DNA of 64,000 nt from an uncultured Dysgonomonas sp. GTDB taxonomy: Bacteria; Bacteroidota; Bacteroidia; Bacteroidales; Dysgonomonadaceae. The stretch spans positions 4,522,054-4,586,053 of the forward strand of contig NZ_LT599032.1 in the NCBI RefSeq assembly GCF_900079725.1, read 5' to 3'. Within the stretch, counting starts at the first letter, position 1. Every line of letters begins with the position of its first letter. The notes under the pieces were generated by a model, which saw only the letters and a list, made by a program, of their open reading frames with translations, was not told the DNA's origin and made no database searches. This document shows positions 1 through 8,915 of this stretch, piece after piece. A program made the translations under genes and the position numbers.

Positions 1-1936
1 TATATGTATGGGTGTAATCGTTTCCAAGGCTGATGTAACGGTTCAGACCGGGTGATACACTGAGGGTGATATAGTCTTTCCAAGGCTTTAACTTGAATGT
101 TGTTTCCATATTTATACGATGGAAACCTTTATGGTTCACATTTGAGCGGACAAACTTGCCATCTTCGAATGTTATCTGTTCCATAATCGGTTTGTGATCG
201 TAGCTGTATCTCATATAAAACTCGGCTCCGAATATGCCTTTATTGAATCCGGCGTTTAATGTATTGGAATAGAACAGTACAGTTTTCAGGTTAGGATTTC
301 CTCTTCGGATTTGCAATGAGTCTATTTCCTGCTCCACATTATTCAGGTCGGACAAAGACGGTGAATATCCCGATATATACCCGTTGTAGCGTATATAGGC
401 GTTATCGTTTATGTTGTATGCTACACGCAAAGTAGGACGGAATATATACTTCTCGTTTTTGCCATCACCTTGACTGTTGTATGTCCGCATCACTCCCAGT
501 CCTAATGTATAGTTGAATTTATCTTTCCTCCACTGGAACTCACCATAACCATACGTTTCAGCAAAGTTGAGACCTATGTTTGTCGATACGTTCCCATCGT
601 ATACATTGCTGGTATAGCTTTGGGTATGCTTGATTCCTCCTGATAACTTTCCTGTCTTAAGTTTCTTCTCGTAAATACCTTCCATTATGAATGAGTATTT
701 ATCTCCGGTTACTGATGAGAATATGTCTGTAGTCAGTTCCTCATTCCTGCGTTCTTCGTACAGGCGTGTCGATTTGGAGTCTATATATGTACCTACGGCA
801 TTGAATATAATCAGCTGGTCATTCTTCAGGTTACGCTGATAATATAAGTCTAAAGACGGCGTGTTGTTATTCCATGTCGAGTGATCCAATATAGATAGCG
901 GCGTATTATTATCAGATGAGTATATGATACTTTCTCTGTCCGAAAATTGATTAGGGGTTTTCTGATAGTTGTATCTTAAAGTAGCATTGAACAAATATTT
1001 GTCCGGCTCATTCAGATTATAGTTCACAGCCATATTCAGGCGGTCATCTTTAAATTTGGTAGGTTGTCCCTCTTCTATCCGTTGCAGTGTTTTATCGGGC
1101 AATACAAACGTTTCCTGATTTTCGCGGGTCCAGTCTATACCTCGGCGCGACCAGTATGCATTAACTCCGAACTCCGATTTCTTATTGTTCACTTTTGCTG
1201 AAGCGAAGTTCTCACCCCATCCCATGATAGAGGGCGGCACATTTGCGAGGTTTGCAGACACACTTCCGCCCGATTCCCTGCGGCGGGTAATATAATCGAT
1301 TACAGCAGCCGCATTGTTATGTCTCATTCCCGGATCGTCATGATACTCGATGCGGATAATATCTGCGGGCTGAAGCGCAACCACTTCGGCAATAGTAACC
1401 TCAACGCCATTGATTCGTAGTTGTACGGCGTCTCCTCCGGGTACGGTTACTGTATTATTTATCGGGTTGATGATGATACGTGATAGTTGCAGGTTGCGGA
1501 GAAGAGTGACACCACTGTTGGATGCCCTTATCTGAGCATCGGAAGGTACGATGATTTTCCTGTCAGCCTTTTGAATAACGGCATTTGCGGTAACAGTCAC
1601 ATCTTTGAGTGCTATATCCGAGGCCTCTAACGGAATGCTGCCTATATCTGTATTTTTATTGACGTCGTTAACGGGGATATATGCTTTTCTATAACCTACA
1701 AATGCTGCGGATAGTATATAATTTCCGGTTGGTATATTATTGAAGGCAAAAAGTCCTTTTGTATCAGATGATGCTCCGGCTACAAACGTTGAATCCTGAT
1801 TGAGCAAGGCGATATTTACAAACTCCAAAGCATCGTGAGTATCAGTGTCTACTATCGTACCCGATATTTTGATTTGTGCTGTTGATATGGATGTTATGAT
1901 AGCAAAAAGAGTGAGAAGGGTTAATAAACGTTTCAT
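1..1936 (-). CDS. TonB-dependent outer membrane receptor, partial (C-terminus beyond left edge)
   Basis: My own reading of the minus strand gives an ATG at 1936 and an open frame of at least 645 codons that leaves the window at base 1. The N-terminus is a signal peptide (MKRLLTLLTLFAIITSISTA). Residues about 22-105 form a carboxypeptidase-regulatory-like beta-sandwich, as in many Bacteroidetes outer membrane proteins, and about 105-215 form a TonB plug-like domain (IRASNSGVTLLRNL, RIEYHDDPGMRHNNAAAVI). The rest looks like a beta-barrel of aromatic-rich strands. Such proteins import large ligands or sit in the outer membrane as orphan receptors. No SusD partner is adjacent, so the ligand cannot be named. 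It is divergent from rnpA, with about 240 bases between the starts. Confidence 0.85.
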   Translation of the reverse strand, partial: MKRLLTLLTLFAIITSISTAQIKISGTIVDTDTHDALEFVNIALLNQDSTFVAGASSDTKGLFAFNNIPTGNYILSAAFVGYRKAYIPVNDVNKNTDIGSIPLEASDIALKDVTVTANAVIQKADRKIIVPSDAQIRASNSGVTLLRNLQLSRIIINPINNTVTVPGGDAVQLRINGVEVTIAEVVALQPADIIRIEYHDDPGMRHNNAAAVIDYITRRRESGGSVSANLANVPPSIMGWGENFASAKVNNKKSEFGVNAYWSRRGIDWTRENQETFVLPDKTLQRIEEGQPTKFKDDRLNMAVNYNLNEPDKYLFNATLRYNYQKTPNQFSDRESIIYSSDNNTPLSILDHSTWNNNTPSLDLYYQRNLKNDQLIIFNAVGTYIDSKSTRLYEERRNEELTTDIFSSVTGDKYSFIMEGIYEKKLKTGKLSGGIKHTQSYTSNVYDGNVSTNIGLNFAETYGYGEFQWRKDKFNYTLGLGVMRTYNSQGDGKNEKYIFRPTLRVAYNINDNAYIRYNGYISGYSPSLSDLNNVEQEIDSLQIRRGNPNLKTVLFYSNTLNAGFNKGIFGAEFYMRYSYDHKPIMEQITFEDGKFVRSNVNHKGFHRINMETTFKLKPWKDYITLSVSPGLNRYISLGNDYTHTY

Positions 1937-2148
1937 AATATCATTGTTTTACTTATTTTACTAATATTGATTTTGTTTATTGATATGACGGATATGGATG
2001 GGAAAAGGTTACAGATAAAAATGAATTAATTTGAAATTAATTTGTAAGATTTTATATATGAAATGTTTATGTGCTCGTTAAAAGAGGGACGGATACCAAC
2101 ATGTTTAAATAAGTCTGTTAAAAATCCGGATTAAGAGGGAAATCTTCA

Positions 2149-2156
2149 TACCTTTG
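2149..2156 (+). promoter_or_regulatory. Candidate -7 box TAnnTTTG for rnpA
   Basis: TACCTTTG fits the Bacteroidetes -7 consensus TAnnTTTG and lies 22 bases before the rnpA ATG, predicting a short leader. I see no clear -33 TTG at the usual spacing. Confidence 0.45.
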
Positions 2157-2178
2157 TGTTCTGATTTTAGATATATAA

Positions 2179-2598
2179 ATGAATACGGAAGTCTCTCCTA
2201 AGAAGAATACTTTGGCTAAAGAAGAAAGATTGTGCAGTACAAAATCCATAGACAAGCTTTTTTCTTCGGGAGAGTCGTTTGTTGCTTATCCTCTGCGGGT
2301 AGTGTATCTGATAGAAGATGATACAGAAAGTGAAAAGCAAATTGCTTCTATTCTGGTCAGTGTATCTAAGAAGAAATTTAAAAGAGCTGTAAAACGTAAT
2401 CGGGTAAAACGTTTGGTGAAAGAGGCTTTCAGATTGAATAAAGGAGCATATCAGGATTTATTACGCTCTGGAGATAAGCGGATGGACATTGCCTTTCTAT
2501 ATCTTAAAAATGAACTGCCTGTGTATACTGAAATAGAGAAAGCGATATTGAAGACAATAACTGTATTATCTGAAAGGTTGAAAGGAGGTAAGCAATGA
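2179..2598 (+). CDS. rnpA: Ribonuclease P protein component
   Basis: This is the small basic protein that binds the RNase P RNA and helps it remove 5' leaders from pre-tRNAs in the cytoplasm. At 139 residues it is close to the usual 110-140. The family signature is visible: a lysine/arginine-rich stretch [20 protein letters not shown] with the RNxxKR motif at residues 73-78. The next gene, yidD, overlaps it by four bases (ATGA), so the pair is translationally coupled. In many bacteria rnpA follows rpmH; here the upstream neighbour is a divergent receptor and no rpmH is seen. Confidence 0.95.
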   Translation: MNTEVSPKKNTLAKEERLCSTKSIDKLFSSGESFVAYPLRVVYLIEDDTESEKQIASILVSVSKKKFKRAVKRNRVKRLVKEAFRLNKGAYQDLLRSGDKRMDIAFLYLKNELPVYTEIEKAILKTITVLSERLKGGKQ

Positions 2599-2816
2599 AA
2601 AAAATGCTATCATGGATTCTCCTGTTTCCGGTCTATTTCTACAAATACAGCATATCCCCGATGCTTCCACCGTCGTGCCGTTATACGCCTACCTGCTCAG
2701 AGTATGCTATACAGGCTATAAAGAAATACGGGCCCCTCAAAGGGTTTTGGTTGGCTGTAAAGCGAATTGCACGATGCAATCCCTGGGGTGGTCATGGTTA
2801 TGACCCTGTACCCTAA
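2595..2816 (+). CDS. yidD: Membrane protein insertion efficiency factor YidD
   Basis: A 73-residue protein with the YidD family core [12 protein letters not shown] (Cys28, Cys34) and the C-terminal block [14 protein letters not shown] (Cys61). The N-terminus (residues 4-25) is an amphipathic or membrane-associated helix. YidD works at the inner face of the cytoplasmic membrane and improves YidC-dependent insertion of membrane proteins. It starts inside the last codons of rnpA, the common bacterial arrangement, although yidC itself is not in the window. A second open frame inside it is a shadow. Confidence 0.95.
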   Translation: MKKMLSWILLFPVYFYKYSISPMLPPSCRYTPTCSEYAIQAIKKYGPLKGFWLAVKRIARCNPWGGHGYDPVP

Positions 2817-2893
2817 ATATGAGAAGAGAACGAATAAACATCCGTCCTCTTTCTAATATTTGTTTATGATAATGATTTATTTCTTACGGCTTA

Positions 2894-3322
2894 CTACTTT
2901 ACCCTTACCCAGTTTTGTGTACGTCCGAAAGCCGAAATACCCACATAGCCACGAACTTTTAGCTTATCGTTTCCATCAAGAGAGACAATACATTTATAAA
3001 GCTTTCCATTCGACGGATCAAGAATCTTTCCATCACTGTATTCCTTTCCGTCTTTCGATAAACCTTTCAGGATTTCCAGACCTAAAACGGGCTTATCCTT
3101 ATCGGTTCCGGAGCAGTTTGTACATTTTATATTCTTCTTTGCAGGGTTGAGTATTTCAATTACTTTACCGTATATTTTACCGTCCCGCTCAGTTATTTCA
3201 ACTATCGATTTTGCTTCTTTGGTTTCGTCATCGAATGTTTTCCATTTGCCTGTAACACTTTGTGCGTTGGCTGATAGTATGGAGATAAATAGCCCGGCTA
3301 ATAATATAAATTTCAATTTCAT
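2894..3322 (-). CDS. Secreted DUF2147 family protein
   Basis: The 142-residue product starts with a signal peptide (MKLKFILLAGLFISILSANA) and continues with a compact beta-rich domain typical of DUF2147: GKWKTFDDE near the start, IYGKVIEI in the middle, GLEILKGL, and the C-terminal pair LKVRGYVG and FGRTQNWVRV. A CTNC pair at mid-protein may form a disulfide. Proteins of this family are periplasmic or secreted and common in Bacteroidetes; their biochemical role is not established. It converges with yidD and is separated by 140 bases from the next minus-strand gene, so it is probably transcribed alone. Confidence 0.8.
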   Translation of the reverse strand: MKLKFILLAGLFISILSANAQSVTGKWKTFDDETKEAKSIVEITERDGKIYGKVIEILNPAKKNIKCTNCSGTDKDKPVLGLEILKGLSKDGKEYSDGKILDPSNGKLYKCIVSLDGNDKLKVRGYVGISAFGRTQNWVRVK

Positions 3323-3460
3323 CTTTTTATTTATTTAAAGTTGTTATTCGGTCACGAAAGTAATGAAAATAATATAAATAGTTTCTTTTGAAACTATTAA
3401 AATTCAAATTCTTTATAGAATATAAGAATTCAAAATTTATTATTGTTGATAGCCAGTTGT

Positions 3461-4099
3461 TTATAGCTTCCTTAGTTCTTCTAAGGAGATTTCAGTGAAA
3501 TCAGAGATAATCTTTATCGTAGTATGTAATAATGCCTCTTTAGGGAGAGTACCTTTCAGGGCTATCACTTTCATGCCATTCAGATGAGCTGTCTCTATAG
3601 CACTTAATGAACTCTCAAATACGAAACAATCTTTTGGCTCAAAACCTAATTCCTTGGCGGCCAACTCAAAGCCGGATATTGAAGATTTGAATTTGGATAG
3701 GTTTTCGATAGAAACAATTGTATCCATTGTACTATTCAGATCGGTTTGCTTAAATACATTATCTAATTTAGTCTGGCTGGAGTTCGTTACCAGCCCCATT
3801 TTAATGCCATTCTTTTTCAGGTCTTCAATGAAGTGTTTGAGACCTTTTATCTCGTGAACTCTCAAATTGGCTTCGTGTGCTTTCAGTTCATTTACCAACT
3901 TGTGCTTCTCTTCTTCGGAAAGGTGAGAGAAGTATTTAGAAAGAATATCATGCAGGCTTTTCCCATTTACCGCTTGTTCCATATTTGCCGTTTCCGAGCC
4001 GTATTTATCGGCGATGTATTTCCATATGATTTTATTTTGGGATTCGCTGTCTATCAGTACTCCATCAAGTCCGAATAATACACAAAATTGATCTTTCAT
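3461..4099 (-). CDS. HAD-superfamily (beta-phosphoglucomutase-like) protein with lost catalytic residues
   Basis: The 212-residue fold follows the HAD subfamily of phosphatases and phosphomutases: N-terminal motif I, helical cap (about 18-85), then the Rossmann core with LVTNSS (motif II, Thr105), a lysine at 136 or 138 (motif III), and FVFESSLSAIETA (motif IV, 159-171). Motif I should read FDxDGVLxDSE, but here it is FGLDGVLIDSE, so the nucleophilic aspartate is Gly10 while Asp12 remains. In motif IV the expected EDS is ESS (Asp to Ser163). The codon for Gly10 is GGA; no reading-frame problem is visible. By family knowledge it should not form the phospho-aspartate intermediate. It may be a pseudoenzyme, or a gene decaying by missense change. 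Confidence 0.85.
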   Translation of the reverse strand: MKDQFCVLFGLDGVLIDSESQNKIIWKYIADKYGSETANMEQAVNGKSLHDILSKYFSHLSEEEKHKLVNELKAHEANLRVHEIKGLKHFIEDLKKNGIKMGLVTNSSQTKLDNVFKQTDLNSTMDTIVSIENLSKFKSSISGFELAAKELGFEPKDCFVFESSLSAIETAHLNGMKVIALKGTLPKEALLHTTIKIISDFTEISLEELRKL

Positions 4100-4141
4100 C
4101 TGGTTATGATTTATGGGTAAATACTATTATAATAGAACAGA

Positions 4142-4156
4142 TTACTGATTCAGTAA
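4142..4156. promoter_or_regulatory. Perfect palindrome upstream of the HAD-like gene (candidate operator)
   Basis: TTACTGA-T-TCAGTAA, seven-base arms around one central base, 43 bases before the start of the HAD-like gene and downstream of the AraC gene. The symmetry suits a dimeric repressor, but it may be chance. Confidence 0.25.
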
Positions 4157-4222
4157 GTTTATTGACTGATTTAATATTTTCAGACGATTGGTTTGAAACC
4201 TATTGATGGATATAAGAAAAAC

Positions 4223-4246
4223 CCTGCGAATCTCACGACTCACAGG
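4223..4246 (-). terminator. Rho-independent terminator after the AraC-family gene
   Basis: On the minus strand CCTGTGAGTC pairs with GATTCGCAGG (ten pairs, two of them G-U) around a four-base loop, followed by GTTTTTCTTAT. It lies about 100 bases after the AraC stop. The plus strand also has a T-run after the stem. Confidence 0.65.
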
Positions 4247-4346
4247 ATCTATTTTTACACAAACTTTACAAAACTACACTTCCAACCTGATCTGGTTGTA
4301 TATATTGGGATGTTTTCTCAACTATCTTATCAGCATAAATAATCTT

Positions 4347-5207
4347 TTATAATTCCTGCCTGCCTGCCCGGTATGCGGAAGGGGTCATTCCGGTATGCTG
4401 TTTGAAGAATCTGCCCAGCGAAGCCTGATTGGAAAATCTGGTTTCGGATGCTATCTGCTGGATATTTAGTGTTGAATTTTTTAAATATGACTTTATATCC
4501 AATACCACGTATTCCGAGATCCAATCCTTAGCCGGCCTGCCACTTACATCTTTTATTACCGATGTGAGATATTTGGGTGTAATACAAAGCTTTTCGGCAT
4601 AGAATGCCACATCTTTATATTCTTTATAATGTTTCATTACCAGCATGAAATAGTCGTACGCCAGTTCTTCTTTTCTGGCATCCATCTTTGAAATACCCGA
4701 CAGTAAATCTGTCTTATAATTATTGTATAAGTCGAGATAAAGCAGCCTCAACAGACTAATTATGTATTCCCTGCGAAATAGAAAATCTTTTGACTCGGCT
4801 CTTTTATAAAGTACATTGAAATACTCCATAAATTTATCTATTTCTGCTCCCTTTAGTTCATAATGAAGTTTATTTCTCATATAAATGAAAAATAGGGGAG
4901 AGAAGCGGCAGATTCCACTTAATGTGTCATTGAAAAGCGCCTGTGAAATAATGAAATAATTTACTGTAAAATCTTTGCTTATTTCATTAATAGCCACTAA
5001 CTGACAAGGTAAGAGTATAACAAGCTCATTCTCTGCCAGACGATACTTCTTTGTATATACTGTTATCTCCGCACTTCCTTTAGTACAAAAAGCAACAATT
5101 CCAAACTGAATGGAAGATTGATGAGAAGTGACAGGCATATGCCCGGCATCTCTGAATATTTTAAAATCTGCTTCTAAAGACGGAATATTCTCTATTACAT
5201 CCTTCAT
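4347..5207 (-). CDS. AraC-family transcriptional regulator
   Basis: The 286-residue protein has a cupin-like sensing domain in residues 1-170 and a C-terminal double helix-turn-helix at about 185-283. The second helix-turn-helix carries the AraC signature: IASETRFSNQASLGRFFKQHTGMTPSAYR. The first includes FYAEKLCITPKYLTSVIK. Such regulators bind asymmetric promoter sites and respond to a small ligand through the N-terminal domain. The target is unknown: neighbours on both sides are unrelated (a HAD-like protein and AbiH), and each appears to have its own transcription unit. A TATATTTG box lies about 30 bases upstream. Confidence 0.9.
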   Translation of the reverse strand: MKDVIENIPSLEADFKIFRDAGHMPVTSHQSSIQFGIVAFCTKGSAEITVYTKKYRLAENELVILLPCQLVAINEISKDFTVNYFIISQALFNDTLSGICRFSPLFFIYMRNKLHYELKGAEIDKFMEYFNVLYKRAESKDFLFRREYIISLLRLLYLDLYNNYKTDLLSGISKMDARKEELAYDYFMLVMKHYKEYKDVAFYAEKLCITPKYLTSVIKDVSGRPAKDWISEYVVLDIKSYLKNSTLNIQQIASETRFSNQASLGRFFKQHTGMTPSAYRAGRQEL

Positions 5208-5235
5208 TGTCTATGTCTATTGTCTTTTCTGCGTG

Positions 5236-5243
5236 CAAATATA
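5236..5243 (-). promoter_or_regulatory. Candidate -7 box TAnnTTTG for the AraC-family gene
   Basis: On the minus strand TATATTTG lies 28 bases before the ATG at 5207. No clear -33 element. Confidence 0.4.
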
Positions 5244-5423
5244 TAATATCATTTTTTATATTACCGGATTTGTGGATATTTGGTGTAATATTGCGGAAAT
5301 CTGGTATCATAATGAGTAAACACAGATGAAAGCCAACTTGTTTAGAGGAAGATGGAAGGATGGTGGTTTTGATTTTAATTATTTGTAAATGAGTATATTA
5401 TTCTTCTTTGGGTAGAAGGGTAT

Positions 5424-6611
5424 TTAGGTTAGTGGTTCACAATAGGTTTTGTTTACTACACGTTCGCGCATAGCGGCTTTGTTGGTGAAGTTGCGGGAGA
5501 TGTTTTGGACTATTTCATTGTAATTATCTGTGCCGTCTTCACGAAGATGATAAAAAGGTTTTATTGATACGCAGTTTTCATGCTCGAATAAGGTATTTAA
5601 TAATGTCCTGTCTGAATTTCCGCACGAATGTCCCATAACAAATATCTGATATGGTTCAGATTCTATAAAACTTAGCATCTTTCTGTAATTATCTGTTTCG
5701 AGGTAACGGATAGACTTTACGTTTTTGAGATATTCGTTATCATTCAGGTTTTCTATTTGCTTATAGTCTTCGGCGAGCTCGTCTCCGTAGCCGAAGATTA
5801 TGGGGTTTTTAGGGTTGTTGAGTTCGCCGTGAATGTGGATATGATTTTCAAACATTGGTGCGTGATATAGATTGGGCGTTTGTGTGTAATTGAAATTTAA
5901 AAATAGAGTTTTTTTGATTTTTATATTATTTAAGTACTTATTATTTTCTTTCACATATCTTTTCACCAGTATATTTGGATGATTAGTGCTTAGCAATGAT
6001 GCCGCATAAATCTCCCTAATTAACATCTCTTTCTTTGAAAATGCTATTTCATTATTTATCGGAGGTTGCATAATGGCATCCTTGATAGATTGATTCATTT
6101 TAACGTCCTGTTTACAGACCTTTGTTAAATATTCCTCAAGTAATCTCTCTATTTGCTTTAGTTCTTTATTTAAAACCTCAGCCTCTTTATGATTTTTGCA
6201 TTTTCTTAGTCTTTCATAATATTCATGTTCAATACCCGCCCAATTTATATCAGCCACATGCTCGGATATTTGTTCAAAGAATTTATTTATACAAGATATG
6301 CTAATATCTAAACTATAATAATCATCGGTCATATCATAGAATTCAGCAATTAGTGATTTGATATCCTGATATGAATCTAGTTTCTCTCCTTCTTCTAAAT
6401 AAATAACAGGTTCTTTGTCTCCTGTTCCAGTATTATATTGATAACCTTTAGCATCAAATTTGACTAATCCATCTTCATATGATTCGAAAATCGCATCATT
6501 ATATACTTTCGATATAAAGTCTCTCCAATAATCATCAATAAAATCCCTATAACTTGTCTTCAATCCATGAGCCAAGTCAAATCCATTACCAATAAGAATT
6601 ATTCTATTCAT
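5424..6611 (-). CDS. AbiH-family abortive infection protein
   Basis: The N-terminus NRIILIGNGFDLAHGLKTSY is the hallmark of AbiH proteins (nucleotide-binding-like GNGFD motif, first described in a lactococcal phage-abortive-infection system). Further family blocks are FLNFNYTQTPNLYH, HIHGELNNPKNPIIFGYGDE, and near the C-terminus FVMGHSCGNSDRTLL. The 395-residue length is normal. The mechanism of AbiH is poorly known; the family is considered a single-gene phage defence factor. The gene stands alone with no toxin, nuclease or mobile-element gene beside it. AT-rich composition, strongest in its central part, would be compatible with acquisition by transfer. Confidence 0.85.
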   Translation of the reverse strand: MNRIILIGNGFDLAHGLKTSYRDFIDDYWRDFISKVYNDAIFESYEDGLVKFDAKGYQYNTGTGDKEPVIYLEEGEKLDSYQDIKSLIAEFYDMTDDYYSLDISISCINKFFEQISEHVADINWAGIEHEYYERLRKCKNHKEAEVLNKELKQIERLLEEYLTKVCKQDVKMNQSIKDAIMQPPINNEIAFSKKEMLIREIYAASLLSTNHPNILVKRYVKENNKYLNNIKIKKTLFLNFNYTQTPNLYHAPMFENHIHIHGELNNPKNPIIFGYGDELAEDYKQIENLNDNEYLKNVKSIRYLETDNYRKMLSFIESEPYQIFVMGHSCGNSDRTLLNTLFEHENCVSIKPFYHLREDGTDNYNEIVQNISRNFTNKAAMRERVVNKTYCEPLT

Positions 6612-6687
6612 AACGTGTTCTTCTGTTTTAACAAAAATACCTCTTTCTTTTTCTTATTATCAGTTCTAATACAAAAAGTTATAAACA

Positions 6688-6720
6688 AAAAACTCCCGCT
6701 CAAATATGAGCAGGAGTTTT
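6688..6720 (-). terminator. Rho-independent terminator after mutB
   Basis: AAAACTCC(T)GCTCA pairs with TGAGC(G)GGAGTTTT around a short AT loop, with a T-run on both strands. It lies 25 bases after the mutB stop and separates mutAB from abiH. Confidence 0.75.
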
Positions 6721-6744
6721 TGATACTATCTTTTCCGACTGGAA

Positions 6745-8892
6745 TTACTCAGCCAGCAATATCTCCATTATCTGCACAGCAGCCTTAGTTACCGAAGTAC
6801 CAGGGCCAAAGATGGCAGCAACACCCGATTTGTATAAAAAGTCATAATCTTGAGCTGGTATTACACCACCTGCAATGACGATGATATCCTCACGGCCAAG
6901 TTTTTTCAACTCAGCTATAACCTGAGGCACAAGTGTTTTGTGACCGGCAGCAAGAGAAGAAACTCCAAGTACGTTCACGTCGTTTTCCACAGCCTGACGG
7001 GCAGCTTCTTCCGGAGTCTGGAACAATGGCCCCATATCCACATCGAATCCACAGTCGGCATAACCTGTTGCTACAACTTTAGCACCACGGTCGTGTCCGT
7101 CCTGTCCCATCTTGGCAACCATAATACGAGGTTGACGACCTTCTTTCTTAGAAAACTCTTCCACAAGCTTCTGAGCTTCGTGGAAAGTAGGGTCTTTTTT
7201 ACTTTCTGATGAATACACGCCTGAAATTGTTCTGATTATTGCTTTATAGCGGCCTACCACTTCTTCACAAGCATCGGATATTTCTCCCAATGTTGCACGA
7301 AGACGAGCAGCTTCAACTGCAAGTTCCAATAGGTTGCCTTTCTTTGTTTTTACACATTCAGTGATTGCAGCAAGAGCTTTCTTAACCGCTTCATTGTCTC
7401 GTTTCGCTTTCAGATCGTTCAAACGCTCGATTTGCTGACGGCGAACCTCTGTATTGTCCACATCAAGAATATCGATTGGGTCTTCTTTCTCCAAACGGTA
7501 TTTATTGATACCGATGATAGTCTGGCTACCTGAGTCGATTCTTGCCTGAGTACGGGCTGCAGCTTCTTCGATACGCATTTTAGGAAGGCCTGTTTCGATA
7601 GCTTTAGCCATACCTCCAAGTTTTTGTACTTCCTGAATCAGATCCCAAGCTTTGTGTACAAGTTCGTTAGTAAGTGTTTCCACATAATAAGAACCAGCCC
7701 AAGGGTCGATTTCCTTAGTGATATATGTTTCTTCCTGAATATATATCTGAGTATTACGCGCGATACGTGCAGAGAAGTCAGTTGGTAATGCAATGGCTTC
7801 ATCCAGCGCATTGGTATGTAATGACTGAGTGTGACCAAGAGCAGAAGCCATAGCCTCGATACATGTACGGCCTACGTTGTTGAAAGGGTCTTGTTCTGTC
7901 AGCGACCATCCCGATGTTTGGGAGTGGGTACGAAGTGCAAGTGATTTCGGGTTCTTAGCACCGAAGCTCTTCACTATTTTTGCCCACAACAGACGTCCGG
8001 CACGCATCTTAGCTATTTCCATGAAGTGATTCATTCCGATAGCCCAGAAGAATGATAAACGTGGAGCAAATGCGTCTACATCGATACCTGCTTCGATACC
8101 TGCTTTCAGGTATTCCATACCGTCGGCCAGTGTATAAGCCAACTCGATATCTGCTGTTGCCCCGGCTTCCTGCATGTGGTAACCCGAGATTGAGATTGAG
8201 TTGAACTTAGGCATCTTCTGTGATGTATATTCGAAGATATCAGCAATGATTTTCATTGAGAATTCAGGTGGATAGATATATGTATTACGCACCATAAATT
8301 CTTTTAGGATATCATTCTGGATTGTTCCGGCCATTTCTTCCAGTTTAGCGCCTTGTTCAAGACCTGCATTGATATAGAATGCAAGTACAGGAAGCACGGC
8401 ACCGTTCATTGTCATCGAAACGGACATCTGGTTCAATGGAATACCATCGAACAGTACTTTCATATCTTCTACCGAACAGATAGATACACCGGCTTTACCC
8501 ACGTCACCAACTACACGAGGGTGGTCGGCATCGTATCCACGGTGAGTAGCAAGGTCAAATGCTACGGACAGACCTTTCTGGCCTGATGCAAGGTTACGAC
8601 GGTAAAATGCATTCGATTCGGCAGCAGTAGAGAATCCTGCGTACTGACGGATTGTCCAGGGACGCATAGCGTACATACCGGAGTATGGTCCACGTAGGAA
8701 TGGAGGAAGTCCCGAAGCATAGTTGAGATGCTCCATGCCTTCAAGGTCTTCTTTTGTATAAACAGGCTTAACCGGGATTAACTCAGGAGTCATCCAGTTA
8801 GCTTCTATACCATTATCTGCAGCCCATTTTGTAGCATCTGTAGCTGCAAAACCTGCTTTGTTAATGTTTATATCTTTAAAATTTGGTTTCAT
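6745..8892 (-). CDS. mutB: Methylmalonyl-CoA mutase large (alpha) subunit
   Basis: This catalytic subunit converts succinyl-CoA to (R)-methylmalonyl-CoA with adenosylcobalamin, the carbon-skeleton step of propionate formation. At 715 residues it matches the family. The N-terminal TIM barrel carries the conserved [14 protein letters not shown] block, and the C-terminal cobalamin-binding domain (about 585-715) has [11 protein letters not shown] with the DxHxxG motif at Asp598, His600 (lower axial ligand) and Gly603, followed by [14 protein letters not shown] and [14 protein letters not shown]. The start lies 23 bases after the mutA stop, so the two subunits are co-transcribed. A terminator follows. 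No epimerase or MeaB-type GTPase is seen next to it. Confidence 0.97.
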   Translation of the reverse strand: MKPNFKDININKAGFAATDATKWAADNGIEANWMTPELIPVKPVYTKEDLEGMEHLNYASGLPPFLRGPYSGMYAMRPWTIRQYAGFSTAAESNAFYRRNLASGQKGLSVAFDLATHRGYDADHPRVVGDVGKAGVSICSVEDMKVLFDGIPLNQMSVSMTMNGAVLPVLAFYINAGLEQGAKLEEMAGTIQNDILKEFMVRNTYIYPPEFSMKIIADIFEYTSQKMPKFNSISISGYHMQEAGATADIELAYTLADGMEYLKAGIEAGIDVDAFAPRLSFFWAIGMNHFMEIAKMRAGRLLWAKIVKSFGAKNPKSLALRTHSQTSGWSLTEQDPFNNVGRTCIEAMASALGHTQSLHTNALDEAIALPTDFSARIARNTQIYIQEETYITKEIDPWAGSYYVETLTNELVHKAWDLIQEVQKLGGMAKAIETGLPKMRIEEAAARTQARIDSGSQTIIGINKYRLEKEDPIDILDVDNTEVRRQQIERLNDLKAKRDNEAVKKALAAITECVKTKKGNLLELAVEAARLRATLGEISDACEEVVGRYKAIIRTISGVYSSESKKDPTFHEAQKLVEEFSKKEGRQPRIMVAKMGQDGHDRGAKVVATGYADCGFDVDMGPLFQTPEEAARQAVENDVNVLGVSSLAAGHKTLVPQVIAELKKLGREDIIVIAGGVIPAQDYDFLYKSGVAAIFGPGTSVTKAAVQIMEILLAE

Positions 8893-8915
8893 TTTTTTTA
8901 ATTTTAGCTACTTAC

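Noticed and set aside
2612-2803. Second frame inside yidD and many other frames opposite large genes
   Set aside because: They overlap well-supported genes in other frames and carry no family motifs.
2817-2893. Possible rpmH or other small ribosomal gene near rnpA
   Set aside because: No short basic L34-like frame is present on either side of rnpA-yidD.
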